Source: Paraspadella gotoi
Taxonomy: Eukaryota; Chaetognatha
DNA: 64,000 nt
NCBI GenBank assembly: GCA_051294375.1
Contig: CM119266.1
Coordinates: forward strand, 26,447,387 to 26,511,386
Direction of reading: 5' to 3'
In this document: piece by piece, positions 59,160-64,000 of the stretch
Position numbering within the stretch: position 1 is the stretch's first letter
How the letters are laid out: every line of letters starts with the position of its first letter
The notes under the pieces: model-generated
Seen by the model: the letters and a program-made list of their open reading frames with translations, nothing else
Database searches by the model: none
Told to the model about the DNA's origin: nothing
Program-made: the position numbers and the translations under genes

Positions 59160-60185
59160 ATGTCTCATGGACGTTTTTTCACATATCGAATGCCCCGCGT
59201 GACCGTCTTATCGCGTTACGGTCTTGGCCCCACTCTGCGCGCCTCTCGGCCAGAGATCCCTGTCGTCGAGGTCGATCCTGACGCTGTCGCCGCTAACGAT
59301 GCCGACGCCATCTCTAAACTTAAGGAAGCGGAAGTCCTCTTTGGCGAACCTTTGCTCGTTGCTCCGGTGTGGTCTCAGCTGGGGCGCCTGCGTTGGTTTC
59401 AAAGCACTTGGGCCGGGAACGACGCACTCTTCCGCGCTCTCGCGGAATCCTCCCCGCGAGCCAGTGAGACGGCTCCGCCTTTCGTCATGACCCGTTTCTC
59501 GGGTCAATTTGGTCCGCAGATGGCCGAGTTCGTCATTTCCCACGTCGTGGCCCACCATCGCAAGATTTGGACAATGCTCGAGGCGCAGCGGGCGAAAAAG
59601 TGGATTCAAGATTCACTATTAAACGTCACTCCCCTGTCCAAGTTAGCCATCGGGATTCTCGGCGTCGGCGATATCGGTCGCGAGATCGCGCGCGTCTGTA
59701 AAGTAGGCTTTGGCATGAAAGTCCTTGGTCTGGTCACATCCGTTGCTGGTCGGACCGAGGCGCACATCGACGAGCTTTTCGACCAGACTCGGTTGCCAGA
59801 GTTGCTTCACGAGTCCGACGTTGTCTGCAACGTTCTGCCCTCGACCCCTCGCACAGTTGGCTTACTCTCCGGCGAGGTCTTGTCCTACTGTCGCCCTCGC
59901 AAACCTCTCTTCATCAACGTCGGTCGCGGCGACATAATCGACGTCGACTCGCTGGTCCACGCCTTGGAAGAGGGTTACATCTCGCGCGCCGTCCTCGACG
60001 TATACGAGAAGGAGCCGTTGCCACCGGAGAGCCCCTTGTGGGATAGGACGGACGTCTTCGTCTCTCCTCACGTTTCCGCTCCAACGGTCGGGGCCGAAGT
60101 CGTCGCCCTTTTTGGTGAAAACTTTGAGAATTTTGTGCAGGAAAAACCCTTGAAGCATGTCGTTGATTGGAGAAAAGGCTATTAG
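59160..60185 (+). CDS. D-isomer-specific 2-hydroxyacid dehydrogenase, intronless (341 aa)
   Basis: NAD(P)-dependent enzyme of the glyoxylate/hydroxypyruvate-reductase (GhrA-like) branch, interconverting 2-oxoacids and D-2-hydroxyacids, probably cytosolic or mitochondrial. The dinucleotide-binding loop GVGDIG is at residues 168-173, and the catalytic set is R256 (INVGRGD), E285 (YEKEPLP) and H304 (SPHVSA), all present. The end VDWRKGY is typical of the family, and the length is normal. The frame is open 19 codons further upstream, but ATG at 59160 is the first methionine; M11 (59190) is an alternative start. The gene is one exon, about 55-60% GC and rich in CpG, in contrast with the AT-rich flanks. 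Exact substrate cannot be read from sequence. Confidence 0.88.
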   Translation: MSHGRFFTYRMPRVTVLSRYGLGPTLRASRPEIPVVEVDPDAVAANDADAISKLKEAEVLFGEPLLVAPVWSQLGRLRWFQSTWAGNDALFRALAESSPRASETAPPFVMTRFSGQFGPQMAEFVISHVVAHHRKIWTMLEAQRAKKWIQDSLLNVTPLSKLAIGILGVGDIGREIARVCKVGFGMKVLGLVTSVAGRTEAHIDELFDQTRLPELLHESDVVCNVLPSTPRTVGLLSGEVLSYCRPRKPLFINVGRGDIIDVDSLVHALEEGYISRAVLDVYEKEPLPPESPLWDRTDVFVSPHVSAPTVGAEVVALFGENFENFVQEKPLKHVVDWRKGY

Positions 60186-60189
60186 TATT

Positions 60190-60530
60190 AAGTGCGATCC
60201 TGGAGTTGAATACGTTCTGGAGGCTTATGGGAATATGAAAAAAAAGTTTGTTTCTTTACGGAAAAGAAAATTAGGACCGAGACATGATGATCTCAAATAC
60301 GCTGAATTTATCGGATTAGATATTTGTTTTTATCTCGCCAGACGTCTTGGTGTGATTTTGGTTCGTCTTTACGCTTCTTTACCATCGCAATTTTTATTTC
60401 TCTTTTAATTATGTCGCTCTTTCTTCTGATTCGTTTAAAAACGAGTTCAGCTATGCAGCGTTGTCCATCTATTTCTCTTTTCTCTCTCATACATGCATGT
60501 TTTATTTACAATGAATGACTCATCGCGTTA
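60190..60530. other. 3' flank of the dehydrogenase gene
   Basis: Probably 3' UTR. A frame overlapping the end of the dehydrogenase stays open to 60408, but has no family match and no good splice partner. Confidence 0.4.
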
Positions 60531-60756
60531 ATGAATGATTATCATCGCTTCAATCTATTGGTTATCATCGCATCAATATTTGGTTATCATCGCATCAATA
60601 TTTGTTTATCATGGCATTAATAATTGGTTATCATGTTATCAACAATTGGTTATCATGTTATCAATAATGGGTCATCATTGCATCAATAAATTATTATTAC
60701 ATCAATCAATTACTATTACATCAATCAATCAATTACTAATACATCAATCAATTATT
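60531..60756. repeat. ~21-bp minisatellite (TTGGTTATCATCGCATCAATA)
   Basis: About ten degenerate units of GGTTATCATCGCATCAATA, decaying to ATTACATCAATCAATT towards the right, directly followed by a GGTACAACC element at 60757; the degenerate units resume after the element (60999-61060), so the element inserted into this array. Confidence 0.75.
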
Positions 60757-60997
60757 ATGAAATTGGTACAACCAATATAAAAATTATCCATTCATTTAAT
60801 AAATAAGCTATCTTGCCCCTGACTTTGGACAGGCTTTGGTGGTTTAAGGCCTCCATCACTCTTACAAGATAATGATATAGCAGGTCCCTGCAAGCTTTCA
60901 ATCAAGACTCTCTCACAGACTCGTTTATTCACTCCCAGAGTACCTGGCTTCCTATCAATGAAGTAGAAAATATTTCAAAGAATGTTTCAATTGTATG
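60757..60997 (+). mobile_element. 240-bp GGTACAACC element, full copy
   Basis: Runs from ATGAAATTGGTACAACC to AATGTTTCAATTGTATG. Nearly identical to 61777-62018 and 36349-36590. It encodes nothing. Inserted in the ATTACATCAATCAATT array, which continues on both sides. Confidence 0.8.
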
Positions 60998-61079
60998 AAT
61001 AAATTATCAATAAATTATTATTACATCAATCAATAAATTATTATTACATTAATTAATGAATTACTATAACATTATTATT

Positions 61080-61740
61080 CCAAATTATAGATCGCCTTTT
61101 TTATGATTAAATTTGGGTGTATAAAGCTGAAAATTTATATATAGCTTCTCATCATCGATGTGCTTAAAATTGAGTCTGGACAGTTATTAAATGTTTTGTT
61201 TACGTTTTATCAAAATAAACAATTTTTTTTTCTTTTTTTATATTTCTTTCTCTCTCTCTTTTCTCTTTTAATTATATGTCTCTCTCCCTCTCTCTTTTCC
61301 CAAGTCACTGATTCATAGTGAAAAAACGAGTCTGCAGCTGGCTCTGCAGGGGCTTATTCTTTTTCTCTCTTTTCTCCTGCTGCTTTTGTTGCTGCATTTT
61401 TTTTTTTTTTTTTTTTTTCTGGTTGCCTCTGCTGCTGCCGCTTCTGATTCGTCCGAAAACGATATGGCTTTTTTCTCTCTCTCTCTCTTTCTTTTTTTTT
61501 AAATGAAAATGATTAGAATTTTTTTTTAATGCTGAAAAAAAAATTATCCTTTTTCAGTTTTCGGCCCGACTTTATAACTCTTAGTGTGATGCAATAGTTT
61601 TTGAGAAATCGTCTGTTTATTTTTTTCTTGGGGGATGCGTCTGCTGATTAGTTTATTAACAATGACAATTGATAATGACAATTGATAATAACAATTGACA
61701 ATGACAAAAAAAAACTTTTTTTTTGATAGTAACGTCTGGC
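61080..61740 (+). repeat. CTG-rich/(TC)n repeat unit, third copy
   Basis: AAATTATAGATCGCCTTTTT, ACGAGTCTGCAGCTGG, CTCCTGCTGCTTTTG, poly-T, GCCTCTGCTGCTGCCGC and GCGTCTGCTGATTAGTTTAT. Collinear with 51110-51720. Confidence 0.6.
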
Positions 61741-61776
61741 GAGATCACTATACTTTTAAGATTTTTATTTTTTATT

Positions 61777-62018
61777 ATGAAATTGGTACAACCAATATAA
61801 AAATTATCCATTCATTTAATAAATTAGCTATCTTGCCCCTGACTTTGGACAGGCTTCGGTGGTTTAAGGCCTCCATCACTCTTACAAGATAATGACATAG
61901 CAGGTCCCTGCAAGCTTTCAATCAAGACTCTCTCACAGTCTTGTTTATTCACTCCCAGAGTACCTGGCTTCCCTATCAATGAAGTGGAAAATATTTCAAA
62001 GAATGTTTCAATTGTATT
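61777..62018 (+). mobile_element. 240-bp GGTACAACC element, full copy
   Basis: Full-length copy with the same ends as at 60757. Inserted in the GATCACTATACTTTTAAG AT-rich repeat. Confidence 0.8.
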
Positions 62019-62309
62019 AATTTTTTATTTAGAATATTATTATTATATTTTATTATAAATTTATTATTATTATTTTTTCAAAATTTAATTTTAATTATTC
62101 AGTGATTTCTTTTATTTTATTATGTGTTGAAGTTGTTTGAAGCAAGAAAATTTTATTAGTGTTTACAAACACTAAATTTAAAAAAAAAATTGTTCACGTT
62201 GATGTATTAAAGCATAAATGTGTCTGTTTTTTTATTTTTAAAAAAGTTCAATGTTTGTAAATGTTAATAAAATTTGTTTTTCTTCAAATCTTGCTTCAAA
62301 AATTTTAAT

Positions 62310-62480
62310 TATCATATATTTAACCCTAACTTACCTCTAATTAACCTTAATTTACCCTTAACCATAATTTACCCCTAACTTACCCTTTTTTACCCTTTTT
62401 CTACTCAGAAACCGCGAGTTACACCTTAACTTACCATTTAGCTTAACCTATCCTTATCCTATTTTTAACTTATATTTAAT
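62310..62480. repeat. Telomere-like CCCTAA/CCTTAA tract
   Basis: Degenerate series AACCCTAACTTACC, TTACCCTTAACC, TTACCCCTAACTTACCC. No MITE ends were found around it. Confidence 0.6.
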
Positions 62481-62687
62481 TTTGATTTATTTTTAACCTT
62501 AATTTACAATAACCTTAACTTAAAATGATAACATAATCATTACCTAAATATTAATATCAATAATAATAAATATTAAAAAATTATAAAATCTGAATTCTTT
62601 TAATTTTTTCCCCCCATGAAATTAAATCCTCTAATTTTTTTTTTCGTTAATTTATTAAGAAAAACATTTTTCTTCTTTTTCCCATAG

Positions 62688-62746
62688 ACGAACGTATTAA
62701 TCTCCAGAATGCCCTATTAAGAATGGTTGATAGGTTCAATCGGTGA
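62688..62746 (+). CDS. Possible orphan terminal exon
   Basis: A strong acceptor (TTTTTCTTCTTTTTCCCATAG, 62667-62687) is followed by an open frame starting in phase 1 that reads ERINLQNALLRMVDRFNR and stops at TGA 62744-62746. The peptide has a balanced, helix-like composition, unlike the random AT-rich translations around it. I could not find its upstream exon between 60.2 and 62.6 kb, nor name the protein. It could be a diverged exon of a gene whose other exons are masked by repeats, or chance. Confidence 0.35.
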
Positions 62747-62890
62747 TTATTTAATTTGTTTCTGTAATTATGGAATTATAATGTCATTATAATGTTATAA
62801 CTAATTTTTACTATTATTGTTAAAAAATTTCGCATTTCAGTTTTTGGTTAACATGATTTTATTTTAACAAGTGCGAAACCTTCCTTAAAA

Positions 62891-64000
62891 ATGGCCGTCA
62901 AATTCTTACTCGCCACTCTGTTTGTCGCCGAGGTTGTCGGATTTTCTGGCGACGACGTTGGTGCCTCCATAGAGTTTTCTCCAGCTGGAGAAGCAACACA
63001 GATCGCCGCCATTTGCGCCTCTTTTTTCGTTGCATCCGCCGTTCTCATCTACGTAATCAGCGTTTTCGGCATGCGGGAGAGAACCTTCGAAGAAGCGTTG
63101 GAGGAGCAGAGAAAGCGACAACGGGAAGCTCCGTTGTCATCGATCCCGATTCGCTCCAAAAGGCCACTATCAAAATCCGTTGGAGCGATCGGGGCGAAAG
63201 CGGAGAAAAAGAAAAAGGAAGGAAAGAAAAGAGTTGTAGGCGCCAGCCCCAAGACGAATGGCGTAATTCCTTCGCCGCCCCCGCTGACTACTATTACGAA
63301 GAAAATACTTCAGGAAAATACCACATTTTCGGCAGATGCGGTGTCAACGATCTCCGAAAAGGAGTTGGATCAGGAAGAGTCGGCTATCGTCGATACCGTC
63401 CCTACTGCTTTGAGGTTGGCGAAAAAGAAAAAAAAGGGGAAGAAGAATGGGGCGAACTCTGAGGACGAGGTCGAAACAAAGGAAATCGTTTTACCGGAAA
63501 AGCTAGAAGCGTGCATACTAAAAAACCAAGGATCCGTCCATCTCTCTTATAGCGAACGGAGAGATTTACCTAATGGTGACGTTTCGCGCGAGAAGGAGAT
63601 CGAAATAGAAACAACGCTCAAAATAGAATCAAAGGAAGATGGTCTTTCCACTCCTGCTGCGCCCGCCACGCCCGCCGCGGCCGTGAATGGCTCAATTTTT
63701 TCTGCGACTGAAGAAGAAATTAAAGAGAAGCGAAGGAAGAAAAAGAAGGATTGTTGGGAGGAGACCTATTCTTCTGCCACCAGTGAAGAAGAACAAATTC
63801 TCAAATTGAAACAGAGTCTCGATGAACGCGACAAAATGTTGGCGGAGAATAAGCTGCTAAATGGCCGACTCCAGACTAAGCTTGGAGAGAATCGTGCCCT
63901 TCTAAAAACCGAAAGAGGAAAGGCGGTGGAATGCGAGGCTCGTTTGGCGGAGACAGCAGAGAAAAGTAAAATCGACCTGCAATCACTCGATCTGCGGATG
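62891..64000 (+). CDS. RRBP1: RRBP1/kinectin-family ER membrane protein, N-terminal part
   Basis: Open for 370 codons up to the window edge, start AAAAATGG. RRBP1 (p180) and kinectin are rough-ER membrane proteins with a short lumenal end, one transmembrane helix and a long cytosolic coiled coil that binds ribosomes, mRNA or microtubules. Here: hydrophobic start (residues 5-17), transmembrane helix about 38-60, then FGMRERTFEEALEEQRKRQ, closely matching the family's post-membrane FSMKE-type EEAL motif. A Lys-rich basic segment (about 110-125, and again near 195-205) and a Pro/Ala/Glu-rich linker follow. After the WEETYSS segment near residue 300 a coiled coil begins (QILKLKQSLDERDKMLAENK ...) and runs to the edge. 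The decapeptide repeats of mammalian p180 are absent, which is usual in invertebrates. A signal peptide before the transmembrane helix would be an unusual addition. Confidence 0.8.
   Translation, partial: MAVKFLLATLFVAEVVGFSGDDVGASIEFSPAGEATQIAAICASFFVASAVLIYVISVFGMRERTFEEALEEQRKRQREAPLSSIPIRSKRPLSKSVGAIGAKAEKKKKEGKKRVVGASPKTNGVIPSPPPLTTITKKILQENTTFSADAVSTISEKELDQEESAIVDTVPTALRLAKKKKKGKKNGANSEDEVETKEIVLPEKLEACILKNQGSVHLSYSERRDLPNGDVSREKEIEIETTLKIESKEDGLSTPAAPATPAAAVNGSIFSATEEEIKEKRRKKKKDCWEETYSSATSEEEQILKLKQSLDERDKMLAENKLLNGRLQTKLGENRALLKTERGKAVECEARLAETAEKSKIDLQSLDLRM

Noticed and set aside
59208-60158. Open frames in other frames of the dehydrogenase gene
   Set aside because: GC-rich coding shadows; only the 59160-60185 frame carries the nucleotide-binding and catalytic motifs.
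60157-60408. 83-codon frame overlapping the 3' end of the dehydrogenase
   Set aside because: Starts inside the dehydrogenase, has no family resemblance, and becomes hydrophobic AT-rich translation. I could not join it to the possible exon at 62688 with a good donor.
60531-60756. CRISPR-like array
   Set aside because: The repeat units are contiguous and degenerate with no unique spacers, and the genome is eukaryotic. The 2086-2413 array is rejected for the same reason.

Overview
The window is nuclear DNA of an invertebrate metazoan. It is AT-rich, its genes have many introns with consensus GT/AG sites, and more than 80% of it is introns, decayed transposons and simple repeats. A ciliary protein (SPATA7), a rough-ER membrane protein (RRBP1/kinectin) and Penelope-like, mariner-like and Harbinger-like elements all fit an animal. 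I cannot assign a phylum from the sequence. Several genes were assembled by hand: exons were joined only where splice sites, reading phase and protein content all agreed.

Layout. 1-10.6 kb: no genes; minisatellites, several interspersed repeat families, one 2.2-kb inverted-repeat transposon and one MITE. 10.6-32.4 kb, minus strand: a complete six-exon SPATA7 gene of 580 codons whose introns hold a second transposon copy, SINE-like units, an AACCGTTA-repeat element and a 1.2-kb inverted repeat pair on either side of exon 3. 32.4-32.8 kb: a 408-bp shared promoter region. 32.8-34.8 kb, plus strand: a two-exon C2H2 zinc-finger gene of 642 codons, head-to-head with SPATA7. 37.1-55.0 kb, plus strand: a six-exon gene for a 629-residue single-pass leucine-rich-repeat membrane protein; its introns hold a transposon inserted inside another copy of itself, several MITEs, a 702-bp assembly gap, a mariner relic and a Penelope-like element (PLE) whose inverted termini carry hammerhead-like motifs. 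55-59 kb: repeats. 59.16-60.19 kb, plus strand: an intronless, GC-rich D-2-hydroxyacid dehydrogenase gene. 60.2-62.6 kb: minisatellite, two MITE copies and telomere-like tracts. 62.69-62.75 kb: a possible orphan terminal exon. 62.9 kb to the end, plus strand: the first 370 codons of an RRBP1/kinectin homologue that continues past the window.

The genes do not form an operon or an obvious pathway. The only regulatory coupling visible is the divergent SPATA7/zinc-finger promoter. The more unusual material is in the mobile DNA: the self-nested transposon with two exact 7-bp target duplications, the PLE with hammerhead-like inverted ends, MITEs built around CCCTAA-like tracts, and a short module shared by otherwise different repeat families.
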